Shown: piece by piece, positions 52,985 through 61,938 of the stretch | How positions within the stretch are numbered: position 1 is the stretch's first letter | Layout: each line of letters starts with the position of its first letter | Assembly: GCA_964510315.1 (NCBI GenBank) | Contig: CAZEAP010000018.1 | Location: forward strand, 12,168-76,167 | DNA: 64,000 nucleotides | Direction of reading: 5' to 3' | From: CAZEAP01 sp964510315 | Lineage (GTDB): Bacteria > Planctomycetota > Brocadiia > SM23-32 | Position numbers and translations under genes: made by a program | Notes under the pieces: model-generated | What the model saw: the letters and a program-made list of their open reading frames with translations, nothing else | Told to the model about the DNA's origin: nothing | Databases searched by the model: none

Positions 52985-54640
52985 TCAGCCGCGCAGCTCC
53001 CGCAGTCTGTGCATGACCCGTTCGTCGCGGCCGAAGTAATCGTGCAGGCCCAGGTATTCGCGGTAGAGATCCTCATAGACCCGAACGGCTTCCGGCGACG
53101 GCCGATGGATGGCCTTCGCCGGGGGCACGAGCCGGGCGGCCGCCTCCTGGACGGAGCTGAACCCGCCGCCCTCTTCCCCGGCCGCCGCCCCGAGGAGGGC
53201 GCTGCCGAGGGCGGCCGTCCGTTCGGATGCCGCCACCTGCACGGTACGGTTCAGGACGTCGGCCAGCACCTGGATGGCGAAATGATTCCTGTGCGGCAGG
53301 CCCCCGCAGGCGATTATCCTGTCCACGGCCACGCCCGCGTCCTCGTAAGCCTGGATTATCCGGCGCGTCCCGAACATGCTGCCCTCTATACAGGCCCGGT
53401 ATATCTCCTCGGGTCGGGTGTCCAGCGTCAGCCCGAGCAACAGGCCGCTCAGGTCCGCGTCCATCAGGACGCTCCGGTTGCCGTTCCACCAGTCCAGCGC
53501 GATCAGACCGCTCTCGCCGGGGCGAAGCCCCTCGGCCTTCTCGGTCAGAAGATCGTGCAGTCCGACCTGCCGCCCCTCCGCCTCGGCGGCGTACTCGGGG
53601 GGCACACAGGTCTGGAGGCACCAGGCGTAGATGTCGCCGCCGGCCGTCTGCCCGCTTTCGTAGCCGTAGTAGCCGGGCACTATGCCGTCCTTCACCATGC
53701 CGGCCACGCCCTCGAACAGGCGGGCTTCCTCTCCCAGCAGCATGTGGCAGAACGAGGTGCCCAGCACCAGAACCATCCGTCCCGGACGCGTCACGCCGCA
53801 GCCGGGCACGGCGGCATGGGCGTCGATGAAAGGCGCGGCGACCGGCGTCCCCTCCGTCAGCCCCAGCCGAGCGGCCCACCGGGCGCTCAGTCCGCCCACC
53901 CGCGTTCCGGGCGAGACCAGGGAACCGGGCATCTTCTCGGTGAACAGCGTCGCCATCCTGGGCTCCACATCCCGGAGGAAATCCGCTGAGGGCCACCCCA
54001 ACTCGGCCACGTGCTGTGCCTTGTAGCCGGCGCAGCAGGCGTTGCGGGCCAGCACGCCGGTCAGGCGCCAGACGACCCAGTCGGCCGCCTCCACGAACGT
54101 GAACGCCTCCTCCCAGACCTTCGGGGCCCGGCGGATGACCTCCAACACCTTGGGCATCAGCCACTCGCTGGAGATGGTGCCGCCGTAGTAGTCAAGGAAC
54201 GCCTCCTCTCGCCGGCGGGCCACCTCCAGAATATCTTCCGCCTCCGCGGCCGCTCCGTGGTGCTTCCACAGTTTGACCCACGCCTGGGGCTCCTCTCGAA
54301 ATCGCTCCTGCTCGCACAACGGGGCTCCGGTCTCATCGGTTGGCAGCAACGTGCAGGAGGTGAAGTCCAGCCCCAGCCCGGCCACGTCCCGGCCGGCCGC
54401 CCCTGCCCGCTCCAGCACGGCCGGCACAACGGCCTCCAGACCCGCGAGGTAGTCGGCGGGGTTCTGCAGAAACCAGTCCCGCTCCAGGGGCACGTCGGCC
54501 TCCACCGGGAGGCGCTCGCTGATGACGCCGTGCGGATACTCGAACTCCGCCGACGCGACCTCCTCGCCGGTTTCCAAATCCAGCAGCAGACCGCGCACGG
54601 ACTCCGTCCCGAAATCCAGTCCGATGCTGTAGAGCGGCAT
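52985..54640 (-). CDS. araB: FGGY family carbohydrate kinase, ribulokinase-like
   Basis: 551 residues, the size of L-ribulokinase. The N-terminal phosphate motif is GLDFGTESVRGLLLD. Other matches are GLGLDFTSCTLLP, DWVVWRLTG, the ATP-domain motif GTSFCHMLL and the FGGY signature region IIACGGLPHRNHFAIQVLAD. In place of Asn seen in some kinases it has FGTESVR, as in AraB. It phosphorylates ribulose or another ketopentose. No araA or araD is nearby, so the symbol rests on similarity alone. It follows purQ by 42 bp. Confidence 0.85.
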   Translation of the reverse strand: MPLYSIGLDFGTESVRGLLLDLETGEEVASAEFEYPHGVISERLPVEADVPLERDWFLQNPADYLAGLEAVVPAVLERAGAAGRDVAGLGLDFTSCTLLPTDETGAPLCEQERFREEPQAWVKLWKHHGAAAEAEDILEVARRREEAFLDYYGGTISSEWLMPKVLEVIRRAPKVWEEAFTFVEAADWVVWRLTGVLARNACCAGYKAQHVAELGWPSADFLRDVEPRMATLFTEKMPGSLVSPGTRVGGLSARWAARLGLTEGTPVAAPFIDAHAAVPGCGVTRPGRMVLVLGTSFCHMLLGEEARLFEGVAGMVKDGIVPGYYGYESGQTAGGDIYAWCLQTCVPPEYAAEAEGRQVGLHDLLTEKAEGLRPGESGLIALDWWNGNRSVLMDADLSGLLLGLTLDTRPEEIYRACIEGSMFGTRRIIQAYEDAGVAVDRIIACGGLPHRNHFAIQVLADVLNRTVQVAASERTAALGSALLGAAAGEEGGGFSSVQEAAARLVPPAKAIHRPSPEAVRVYEDLYREYLGLHDYFGRDERVMHRLRELRG

Positions 54641-54682
54641 GGCAGGCTCCCGAAATGGTCTAAACAGGCTCGACGGAGATTA

Positions 54683-55474
54683 TCAGCCGGCGGGCACGCC
54701 CAGTTCCCGCCTGACGAAATCCACGGCCCGACGGAAGATCCTGATTCCTTCCCCCTCCTCGGCCAGGCCCCGGCGAGGCCATCGCGGATCGTGCACCGGC
54801 AGGCAGTGCCGCTCCGGATGGGGCATCATCCCCAGGATGCGCCCGGTCGGATCGCAAATGCCGGCGACGTTATCCACCGAACCATTGGGGTTCCAGGGAT
54901 ACCCGGCCGGGGCGCCTTCCGGGTCCGTGTAGCGGTAAACGATCTGTCGCCCTTCCCGGAGCCGGTCCAGAACGTCCGTGGAAGCCACCACGAACTTGCC
55001 CTCGGCGTGGGCCACCGGCAGGTAGAGCCGCTCCCCGTCCTCGGCCAGCACGCAGCAGTTGGGAGGAGCGGCCAGGTAAGTCCACCGGTCCTCGAACTTG
55101 TGGGAGTCGTTGAAGGTCAGGGTCACTTCCTGGCGCCATCTCTGGAAACCGGGCAGCAGGCCCGTCTTCACCAACACCTGGAAACCGTTGCAGATGCCCA
55201 GTATCAACTTACCCTCGGCGAGGAATCGGTCGATCGGCTCCCGCAAAGTGGTCAGCAGCTCATTGCCCAGCACCTTGCCGGCGCCCAGATCGTCCCCGTA
55301 GCTGAATCCGCCGGGGATGACCAGGACGTGGCACGCCGAAAGGCGGGAAGGCTCGTCCCTGAGGGCGTTCACGTGAACGCGCTCGGCGCGCGCACCCGCC
55401 CGCCGCAACGCGAACTGCGTTTCCACGTCACAATTAGTGCCCGCCGTGCGGAGCACAAGCGCCTTTGGTTTCAT
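54683..55474 (-). CDS. purQ: Phosphoribosylformylglycinamidine synthase, glutaminase subunit
   Basis: 263 residues. The glutamine amidotransferase that supplies ammonia to PurL in purine synthesis. The nucleophile Cys is in LGICNGFQ and the His/Glu in GMMPHPER; the start LVLRTAGTNCDVET is typical of the family. purL and purS are not in the window. The length (263) is longer than the ~225 residues of Bacillus-type PurQ and fits the longer variety. A good promoter precedes it. Confidence 0.95.
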   Translation of the reverse strand: MKPKALVLRTAGTNCDVETQFALRRAGARAERVHVNALRDEPSRLSACHVLVIPGGFSYGDDLGAGKVLGNELLTTLREPIDRFLAEGKLILGICNGFQVLVKTGLLPGFQRWRQEVTLTFNDSHKFEDRWTYLAAPPNCCVLAEDGERLYLPVAHAEGKFVVASTDVLDRLREGRQIVYRYTDPEGAPAGYPWNPNGSVDNVAGICDPTGRILGMMPHPERHCLPVHDPRWPRRGLAEEGEGIRIFRRAVDFVRRELGVPAG

Positions 55475-55511
55475 CGCACCATTCCCGTGGAATCACAACT
55501 CAGGAAGAGAC

Positions 55512-55539
55512 ATTTTATTCGGCATGGCCCCTATTTCAA
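55512..55539 (-). promoter_or_regulatory. Promoter for purQ
   Basis: Minus strand TTGAAA (55539-55534), a 16-bp spacer and TAAAAT (55517-55512), 38 bases before the start codon. Confidence 0.65.
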
Positions 55540-55612
55540 GGCCGGGCGGGAGCTGGATCATCCCGCGTCTGCTCGAACCTGAACGGCATGCGCGCCGCCG
55601 TGCTGGGGCCCC

Positions 55613-56836
55613 TCAGCCCTTATCCGCCGGGAAGGCGGCGTACCCGCTGAGGTCGACGGCGCGCCCCGGAGATGCCCATTCGAAACCCATCTCCGACGGC
55701 AAAGCCCCGGCCTCCCAGCACTCCGTCAGCGCCTCGTAGAGCCCCTCGGCCCAGGTTATCTCGTCCCCCGCTTCGCCCTCCGTGCGGCGCATCGCCTCCG
55801 GGAAGTCCGTGATGGTCCCCGCCGACTCCTGCAGTCCGTTCATGCAGAGGGTCTGGGCGGCGGCCGCCTCGATCGGGCAGGCCACCCCGCCGTCGTCCCG
55901 GGCCGCCTCCATGCACTGCCGCAGCTTCTCGTCCGGCGCGTTGCAGGGCGTCCCGTAGCTTTTCTCGGAGCCGTCCGCCGTGCGGGCGGTCAGCTCCCCG
56001 CCCATTCCCTTCATGGTCACGGCGGCATCCTCGAACTCGTAGCGCAGCACCGGCCCCAACAGCTCGCTCACCGCGTGGGAGCTGAAATACAGCACCTCCA
56101 CGCCGCCAGCGGTGTGGCAGCGCAGGGCCGCCGTATCGTAGTTCTCGATGTCGTTCGCGCGGTACAGCTCTCCGGTCACCTCGGGGGGCGCGGCGCTGGT
56201 GTTCCACTCCTCCCCCAGGCAGTAGAACATGTTGTGGAGGAAATGCGCGGTGGCGTTGTTGACCGGGCTGTCGAGTATCCAGCGGCCCTCGTCGTCCCGG
56301 ATGCGGCCGGCCCAGTTGTTCCGCCGGTAGTAGGAGTGTCGGCGCGGCCACAGGACCAGCGTGCTGAGCCGCCGGGGCGCCCCGAAAAGGCCGCCTCGGA
56401 TGTCGCGTTTCAGCTCCTGGATCGCGCGGCTGAACGACCACTGGTAGCCGATGGCGACGAACCGGCCGGCCTCCTGGCGCGCCGCGATCATGCGGAGCGC
56501 TCCCTGGATGGTAGCCCCCAGGGGCTTCTCGCACAGCACGTGGCTTCCGTTCTCCAGCGCCGTGCACGTCTGCGGGCAGTGGTAATGGATGGGGGAAGAG
56601 ATGACCGCCAGGTCGGCGGAACGCTCGGCGTAGAACTCCCCCAGCGCGCCGTAGACGGGGACGTCCAGCGCCCGGAGGTCCGCCAGCCGCCCGCAACGTT
56701 CGGGGGCCGGCTCCACGGCCCCGGCGATCGAGAATTCCCCCGGCTCGAAGCTATCCAGCAATGCCGAGAGATAAGCCTCCCCGTACCCCCCAATCCCGAC
56801 CAGCACAACCGAAACACGCGCAGAAATGGCAACCAT
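55613..56836 (-). CDS. Gfo/Idh/MocA family oxidoreductase
   Basis: 407 residues. The Rossmann start VVLVGIGGYGEAYL and the HVLCEKPLGATIQGA segment with the catalytic Lys define the family. The C-terminal alpha/beta domain is complete. These enzymes oxidise or reduce sugars and inositols with NAD(P). The substrate is unknown. The ribosome site GGGAGG touches the ATG at 56836, an awkward spacing, so the true start may be slightly different; an ATT four codons in is better spaced but rare. Confidence 0.9.
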   Translation of the reverse strand: MVAISARVSVVLVGIGGYGEAYLSALLDSFEPGEFSIAGAVEPAPERCGRLADLRALDVPVYGALGEFYAERSADLAVISSPIHYHCPQTCTALENGSHVLCEKPLGATIQGALRMIAARQEAGRFVAIGYQWSFSRAIQELKRDIRGGLFGAPRRLSTLVLWPRRHSYYRRNNWAGRIRDDEGRWILDSPVNNATAHFLHNMFYCLGEEWNTSAAPPEVTGELYRANDIENYDTAALRCHTAGGVEVLYFSSHAVSELLGPVLRYEFEDAAVTMKGMGGELTARTADGSEKSYGTPCNAPDEKLRQCMEAARDDGGVACPIEAAAAQTLCMNGLQESAGTITDFPEAMRRTEGEAGDEITWAEGLYEALTECWEAGALPSEMGFEWASPGRAVDLSGYAAFPADKG

Positions 56837-56867
56837 CCTCCCTCAAAGCACCATGCCGCAAGAAAAC

Positions 56868-56896
56868 ATTCTCCCACCCCCACCACCCCATTTCAA
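56868..56896 (-). promoter_or_regulatory. Candidate promoter for the Gfo/Idh/MocA gene
   Basis: Minus strand TTGAAA (56896-56891), a 17-bp spacer and GAGAAT (56873-56868), about 30 bases before the start. Confidence 0.45.
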
Positions 56897-56923
56897 CAAA
56901 GTCCCCCGCCTGCGTCGGCGTGC

Positions 56924-57541
56924 TCAAGCCGACTCCCTACCTTTCAACTGCAGCTCAATGCAGTCACAGGAACCATCTCCGGATACATCAGACCTGTATG
57001 AGGAGAGCAGATAAGCTTCGGTAATCTTCCGTGTTTGGGGAAACACGCGCCTCTTCAGTTCATCCAGCGGGAAACTCGGGGACGCAATGGTCGGCTCGTC
57101 AGAGTGTATGAGGAGGACCAGGCGCGCGTACGGACCGCCGTGAAAGTTCTTTGAGTCCTTTTCCCTGATGATCCCTTCAATGGCACTGGCGACCGATCCA
57201 ACCATCCAATTACGGAACCTGCGGTCTTCTCGGGTCTCCGCCCGTTGGTTGACCTCGATGGCAGACTGGTCCACGAGTTCAGTTACTTCAATGCCAACTG
57301 CGAGCCCCTCTCGATCATATGCCACGCAGTCTGGCGGATCCTGATCTGCTGACCGGAGCTCCGCGAGTTCCGTCTGTTCTGCCGCCTCGATCCAATCCCG
57401 GGCTATCCCCCGCTCTTGGACCTCCTGGTCAGACCATTCCCAGTAGGACGCGTACCGTCGCTTTCCGCGCTTCTGCTCCATCCGTTGTAGCCGTTTGCGT
57501 GCAGTCTCGCCTTCTCGACTGCTGGATCCTTGTTTATTCAT
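56924..57541 (-). CDS. Putative PD-(D/E)xK-type nuclease, possible restriction endonuclease
   Basis: 205 residues. The core DPPDCVAYDREGLAVGIEVT has Asp71 after a proline and Glu85-x-Thr87 at the spacing of a PD-(D/E)xK nuclease site, with Thr in place of the usual Lys. A charged N-terminal helix region precedes it. Its ATG overlaps the stop of an upstream fragment that reads like the end of a DNA methyltransferase, as in restriction-modification pairs. The sequence is lower in GC than its neighbours, suggesting transfer. Fold and role are inferred from one motif and context. Confidence 0.5.
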   Translation of the reverse strand: MNKQGSSSREGETARKRLQRMEQKRGKRRYASYWEWSDQEVQERGIARDWIEAAEQTELAELRSADQDPPDCVAYDREGLAVGIEVTELVDQSAIEVNQRAETREDRRFRNWMVGSVASAIEGIIREKDSKNFHGGPYARLVLLIHSDEPTIASPSFPLDELKRRVFPQTRKITEAYLLSSYRSDVSGDGSCDCIELQLKGRESA

Positions 57542-57767
57542 CCATGCCGAACCGCTTCTTCAGGCGTTCGACGGTGTGGTCCCACTTCTTGCTGCGGGGG
57601 CGGGCAACTGTGTTCCGGTTGCCGAGGAAGCCCTTCTCGCGGGTGGCTTCGCTGACCGGCCCGGTCTCGATCCAGTGCACGCCGCGAGTTCTCCCACCTG
57701 CAACCGGCAGCGTTACGCCTTCGTTCTTGACGCTTCGGTACAGGTGATTTCGTCCGTCTTGAATCCC
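57534..57767 (-). pseudogene. C-terminal fragment of a DNA methyltransferase-like gene
   Basis: From just after a TAA at 57770-57768 the frame reads about 77 codons ending VARPRSKKWDHTVERLKKRF-GMDE. It contains HWIETGPVSEATREKGFLGN, which resembles the end of restriction-modification DNA methyltransferases. The catalytic parts are absent and no start codon is evident. The last codons (GATGAATAA) overlap the ATG of the nuclease-like gene, as in a coupled operon. Confidence 0.4.
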
Positions 57768-57923
57768 TTAACGGCCGCCGACCCAGGTTGCATCGGGCGC
57801 CGAAGCGCAAACACCAGCTACCTGCCGCCAGGATGATAACTCTTGCGGGGCGGGGCTTCAAGGCTTTGAGCCGGCGGGCAGGCGACGCCGCCGGGACTTG
57901 ACGCCGGAACGAGGCCGGTGGGG

Positions 57924-57952
57924 TTGACCGGGGGCGTGGGAGAAATTATCCT
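57924..57952 (+). promoter_or_regulatory. Candidate promoter for the GH2-racemase-kinase operon
   Basis: TTGACC at 57924-57929, a 17-bp spacer and TATCCT at 57947-57952, about 70 bases before the GH2 gene. Confidence 0.5.
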
Positions 57953-58027
57953 TTTCACGATGCTGCCGGCGGCGGGTGTTCGTGCCGGCCGGCTTTCAGA
58001 TCGGGAACTAACTGCGGAGAGACCTGG

Positions 58028-59884
58028 ATGCCCGAAGGGAACGCATCTGCCGACGAAACCGCGGGAGAGGTCACGAGCCCCCGCACTGGCCGGACGATCA
58101 ACTCCGGCTGGACGTTCCACAAGGGCGATCCTCCGGCATCGGCTTCCCCGCCGTTCGAGGATGCTGATTGGGCGCCGGTCGGGCTGCCCCACTGCTGGAA
58201 CACCGAGGACGTCCTCTCCGACGAGCCCGGCTACTACCGGGGACCCGGCTGGTACCAGCGGGCGCTCCGAACGCCGGCGGATGCCGAGGGCCGCCTCTAC
58301 CTCTTCTTCGACGGCGCCAACCAGGACACCGTCCTCTACGTCAACGGCGCGCGGGTCGGGGAGCACCTCGGCGGCTACACGGCGTTCGTCTTCGACATCA
58401 CCGACCAGGTCGAGCCCGGCGCCGAGAACATCCTCAGCGTCCGCGTGAGCAACGCGCCCAACGAAGACGTGCCCCCGATCGCCGGCGACCTGATGCACTT
58501 CGGCGGCATCTACCGGAGCGTGCACCTGCTGAGAACCGGCCCCGTCCACTTCGAGGTGGAGGACGCCGCCGCGCCGGGTGTGCTGATCGACACGCCGCGG
58601 GTCTCCGCCGAGGAGGGAACGGTCAGGCCCCGCGGCCGCCTGCTGAACCACGGCCCCGCCGCGCGTGACGTCGAGGTGGTCAGCACGGTCCGAGACCCGG
58701 AAGGCCGGACGGTGGCCGTGCTCCGCACCGAGCTGTCGCTGGAGCCCGACGCACGCCAGGAGTTCGTCCAGGGCCCCCACGCGGTGGCCGAGCCGCTGCT
58801 GTGGTCCCCGGCGCATCCCCACCTCTACACCGTCACGTGCTCGGTCGTGGACCGCGCCACCGACGAAGTCCTGGACTCGGTGACGAATCCGCTGGGCTTC
58901 CGCTGGTTCTCGGTGGACGCCGACGCCGGGTTGTTCCTCAACGGCGAGCGCTGCTTCATCAAAGGGGTCGGCAAGCACCAGGATCACCCCGGCGTCGGAT
59001 ACGCCGCCCCCGACGAGGTCCACCGCGCCGACGCGCGGAAGGCGAAGGAGATGGGAGCGAACATGCTGCGCAGCCACTTCCCCCAGCCCCGGGCCACCTA
59101 CGAGGCGTGCGACCGGCTGGGCCTGATGGCGTGGGCCAAGATCCCCATCATGCAGAAGATAACGCACACGGAGGAGTTCGCGCGCAACACGCGGCGGATG
59201 GTCCGGGAGATGATTCTCCAGAACTACAACCATCCGTCGGTGGTCATGTGGGGCTACATGTGCGAGATACTGGGCGACCTGGACTGGTATTGGCCCGAGC
59301 CGCGCGACCTGCGCGAAGGACCGCTTCCGGACGGAAAGCTGTGCGTCAACGTCGGCCAGTCGCGGACGTATTTCCGTGATCCCCTGACCGGCAACCACTG
59401 GCTGCCGGACCGCCCCCACCGCCCCGGCGGGTTCGGGCACGTGGACGGCGACTACTACACGACCTGGACCGAACAGCCGGCGTGGCAAGGCGTCCGCCAG
59501 GGCGTCCATCACAACATCCGGGGCACCGAGCTGGACCCCGTCTACCAGACTTTCCTCGTCGGGCTGACCGACTACCGCCTGGACCTCCCCGCGGGTCGCT
59601 ACGACGTCACGCTCTATTTCACCGAACCGTTCCCGATCCAGAGGCGACGCAGCGAGGAGGAGAAGACGGGCGCCGACACCGGCGGGCGCCGCGTCTTCGA
59701 CGTAGTGGTCAACGGGCGCTGCCTTGTCGGTGGACTGGATCTGGCCGGCCGCTGCGGCGACCGGCGGCCGGTTACCGTGGGCACCCGCCTGGAGACGGTC
59801 CGAGGCGAAGGGGTTCGCGTGAACCTGGTCGCCCGCCGCGGGAAGCCCGTCCTGAGCGGCGTCAAGGTACTCGAGGTGTCCTGA
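58028..59884 (+). CDS. GH2-family protein with malectin-like C-terminus; catalytic barrel apparently incomplete
   Basis: 618 residues, no signal peptide. A GH2 sugar-binding domain (~25-170) and an Ig-like domain (~175-275) are followed by the first part of a GH2 TIM barrel (~280-420). The acid/base Glu413 is in NHPSVVMWGYMCEI, where the usual Asn before it is Cys. After about 20 more residues a malectin-like domain starts (~435-618, YTTWTEQPAWQG, RYDVTLYFTEPF). The second half of the barrel, with the nucleophile Glu, is missing, and complete GH2 enzymes are several hundred residues longer. It may be a sugar-binding pseudoenzyme or the product of an in-frame deletion. First gene of a three-gene set. 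Confidence 0.8.
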   Translation: MPEGNASADETAGEVTSPRTGRTINSGWTFHKGDPPASASPPFEDADWAPVGLPHCWNTEDVLSDEPGYYRGPGWYQRALRTPADAEGRLYLFFDGANQDTVLYVNGARVGEHLGGYTAFVFDITDQVEPGAENILSVRVSNAPNEDVPPIAGDLMHFGGIYRSVHLLRTGPVHFEVEDAAAPGVLIDTPRVSAEEGTVRPRGRLLNHGPAARDVEVVSTVRDPEGRTVAVLRTELSLEPDARQEFVQGPHAVAEPLLWSPAHPHLYTVTCSVVDRATDEVLDSVTNPLGFRWFSVDADAGLFLNGERCFIKGVGKHQDHPGVGYAAPDEVHRADARKAKEMGANMLRSHFPQPRATYEACDRLGLMAWAKIPIMQKITHTEEFARNTRRMVREMILQNYNHPSVVMWGYMCEILGDLDWYWPEPRDLREGPLPDGKLCVNVGQSRTYFRDPLTGNHWLPDRPHRPGGFGHVDGDYYTTWTEQPAWQGVRQGVHHNIRGTELDPVYQTFLVGLTDYRLDLPAGRYDVTLYFTEPFPIQRRRSEEEKTGADTGGRRVFDVVVNGRCLVGGLDLAGRCGDRRPVTVGTRLETVRGEGVRVNLVARRGKPVLSGVKVLEVS

Positions 59885-59922
59885 GCCGCACGGAAGCTGC
59901 ACTTTTTGGAAGGGAGCAAACC

Positions 59923-60603
59923 GTGGAACCAACCGTATTCTTCATCCACACCCTCAACGGGCTGGCGGACATGTTCGACAGCCTCTGCGAAGAGCACATC
60001 GGCGAGGCGGTCGAACTGACGCACATCTCCGACGACAGTCTCATCAAACGCGCGCTCGACGCAAACGGCCTCACGCCCGCCATCTACCGGCGCGTCTGCG
60101 AGCACGTGGCCGGAGCGGAGGAGGCCGGGGCGGACTTCATACAGTTCACCTGCTCCTCGGTGTCGCCCTGCGCGGACGTGGCGAGATACATGGTGGGGGT
60201 CCCCGTCCTGAAGGTGGATCGGCCGGTGATCGAGCAGGCGGTGGACGCCCACGACCGCATCGGCGTCATTGCAACGGCATCCTCCACCCTGAAACCGAGC
60301 GGCGAGCTGGTCCGGCGGATTGCCGAGGAGCGCGGCCGGGACGTCTCCGTCACAACCGTACTCTGCAAGGGGGCTTACGATGCTCTGTTCAACGGCGAGA
60401 TGGAGAAGCATGACTCCATCGTGAGGGCCCACCTGCTCGAACTCGCCGAGGAGAGCGACGCCATACTGCTGGCGCAGGCATCGATGGCCCGCATCGTGGA
60501 TGCCCTCGACTCCGGCGAGGTCTCCATACCCGTGCTCTCCAGCCCCGAGCCGGCCATCCGCCGCCTGGCGCGGCTGGTCGAGCAGTGGCGCGAGGCGCAC
60601 TGA
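59923..60603 (+). CDS. Aspartate/glutamate racemase family protein
   Basis: 226 residues from a GTG at 59923 with AAGGGAG seven bases upstream. The fold is indicated by FIQFTCSSVSP with a candidate catalytic Cys, then KVDRPVIEQA, and a second-half ILLAQASMARI where the partner Cys would be expected. The second Cys is not evident there, so activity as a racemase is doubtful; a related isomerase or decarboxylase role is possible. It lies 38 bp after the GH2 gene and 38 bp before the OtnK-like kinase, so it probably acts in the same sugar-acid pathway. Confidence 0.75.
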   Translation: MEPTVFFIHTLNGLADMFDSLCEEHIGEAVELTHISDDSLIKRALDANGLTPAIYRRVCEHVAGAEEAGADFIQFTCSSVSPCADVARYMVGVPVLKVDRPVIEQAVDAHDRIGVIATASSTLKPSGELVRRIAEERGRDVSVTTVLCKGAYDALFNGEMEKHDSIVRAHLLELAEESDAILLAQASMARIVDALDSGEVSIPVLSSPEPAIRRLARLVEQWREAH

Positions 60604-60641
60604 ATCGGTCGCCCGGCAACCAAAACCAAAGGACACGAACC

Positions 60642-61934
60642 ATGAAATTCGCCATCGTGGCCGACGACGACACCGGCGCCTCCGACGCAGCCAGCATGCT
60701 CACCGACAAAGGCGTACGCACGCTCCTTCTGCTGGACCGCCGCCTGCTGGAGGAGGACCCCGCGGCGGCGGAATCCTTCCAGGCCATGGTGGTCGGCATT
60801 CAGAGCCGCTCGATTGAGCCGGAACGAGCCCGCCGGCGCACCCGGGCCGCCGTCGAGGCGCTCACCGCCCTGGAGCCCCGGAAGCTGCAGATCAAATACT
60901 GCTCCACCTTCGACTCCACCCCCGAGGGCAACATCGGCCCCAGCCTCGACGCCGCCCTGGACTGCCTCGGCCAACGAGCGACCATCGTCTGCCCCGCCCT
61001 CCCGGTCAACGGCCGCACCACATACTGCGGCTACCACTTCGTCAACGGCGTCCCGCTCTCCGAATCGCCCCTCCGGCACCATCCGCTGAACCCCATGACC
61101 GACGCGAACCTGGTGCGCTGGCTGGAACACCAGACCAATCGACAGGTGGCCTCGGTCAACCTGCGTCAAGTGCGCGAGGGCGTACAGGAACTGCGAGGCC
61201 ACATGGAGGCCCTGGTCGCCGACGGAGCCGCCTACCTGGTCACCGACGCCACCCAGCAGTCCGACCTCACCGCCATCGCCGAGGCCACCCGCGAGTGGCC
61301 CCTCGTCAGCGGGGGATCGGGCATCACCGCCGAGATACCGCGGTTCCTGTTCCCGGACACCGCGCCACTCTCCTTCTCCGACCGCATCGCCCGCCTCGAA
61401 GGACCGACCCTCGTCATCGCCGGGAGCACGTCCCCGGCGACGCGCGCGCAGGACGAGTTCGCGCTGGCCCACGGCTTCCGGCGGCTGACCGTGGATCCCT
61501 TTGCCATCCTCGAAGAGGAGTTCGACCCGAAAGCGGCGGCCGAAGAGGGTCTGAACCACCTGGAGGAAGGCGCCCACCTGGTCGTCCGCGCGGGGAGCGG
61601 GCCGGAGAGCGGCGTCGCGCCCGTCCAGGAGCACGGCAGGGGGGTCGGCCTCTCGGAGACCGAGGTGGGGTTGCGCATCGGACGCGCGCTGGCCTCGGTC
61701 GCCGGGCGATTGATCGGCAGCGGCGCGGTGGGCCGGCTCATCCTGTCCGGCGGCGAAACCGCCGGGACCGTGTGCAGGGGACTCGACATTCGGGCCCTCG
61801 AGGTGGGCCCGCCCATCGAGCCCGGGGTGCCCTACTGCTTCCCCCTGTCGGGTCCGGACCTGCTGGTGGTGCTGAAGTCCGGGAACTTCGGCAGCGAGGA
61901 GTTCTACCTGCGCGTCTGCCGGCTCAGCGGCTGA
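60642..61934 (+). CDS. Four-carbon acid sugar kinase family protein (OtnK/DtnK type)
   Basis: 430 residues. The N-terminal domain (former DUF1537-N) opens FAIVADDDTGASDAASM with the Asp-rich active-site loop. The C-terminal nucleotide-binding domain includes LVIAGSTSPATRAQ and LILSGGETAGTVCRGL. Members phosphorylate 3-oxo-tetronate, D-threonate or D-erythronate in pathways for four-carbon sugar acids. The usual aldolase and dehydrogenase partners are not adjacent, although the HIBADH-like enzyme at 31.7 kb is of the right family. Last gene of the operon, ending 4 bp from the convergent DUF6899-like gene. Confidence 0.9.
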   Translation: MKFAIVADDDTGASDAASMLTDKGVRTLLLLDRRLLEEDPAAAESFQAMVVGIQSRSIEPERARRRTRAAVEALTALEPRKLQIKYCSTFDSTPEGNIGPSLDAALDCLGQRATIVCPALPVNGRTTYCGYHFVNGVPLSESPLRHHPLNPMTDANLVRWLEHQTNRQVASVNLRQVREGVQELRGHMEALVADGAAYLVTDATQQSDLTAIAEATREWPLVSGGSGITAEIPRFLFPDTAPLSFSDRIARLEGPTLVIAGSTSPATRAQDEFALAHGFRRLTVDPFAILEEEFDPKAAAEEGLNHLEEGAHLVVRAGSGPESGVAPVQEHGRGVGLSETEVGLRIGRALASVAGRLIGSGAVGRLILSGGETAGTVCRGLDIRALEVGPPIEPGVPYCFPLSGPDLLVVLKSGNFGSEEFYLRVCRLSG

Positions 61935-61938
61935 GGGC

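Noticed and set aside
52566..53039. Long open frames through the pyrimidine array encoding Ser/Pro/Leu/Arg-rich repeats.
   Set aside because: All three forward frames are open because the repeat lacks A and so lacks stop codons; there is no start context or coding signal.
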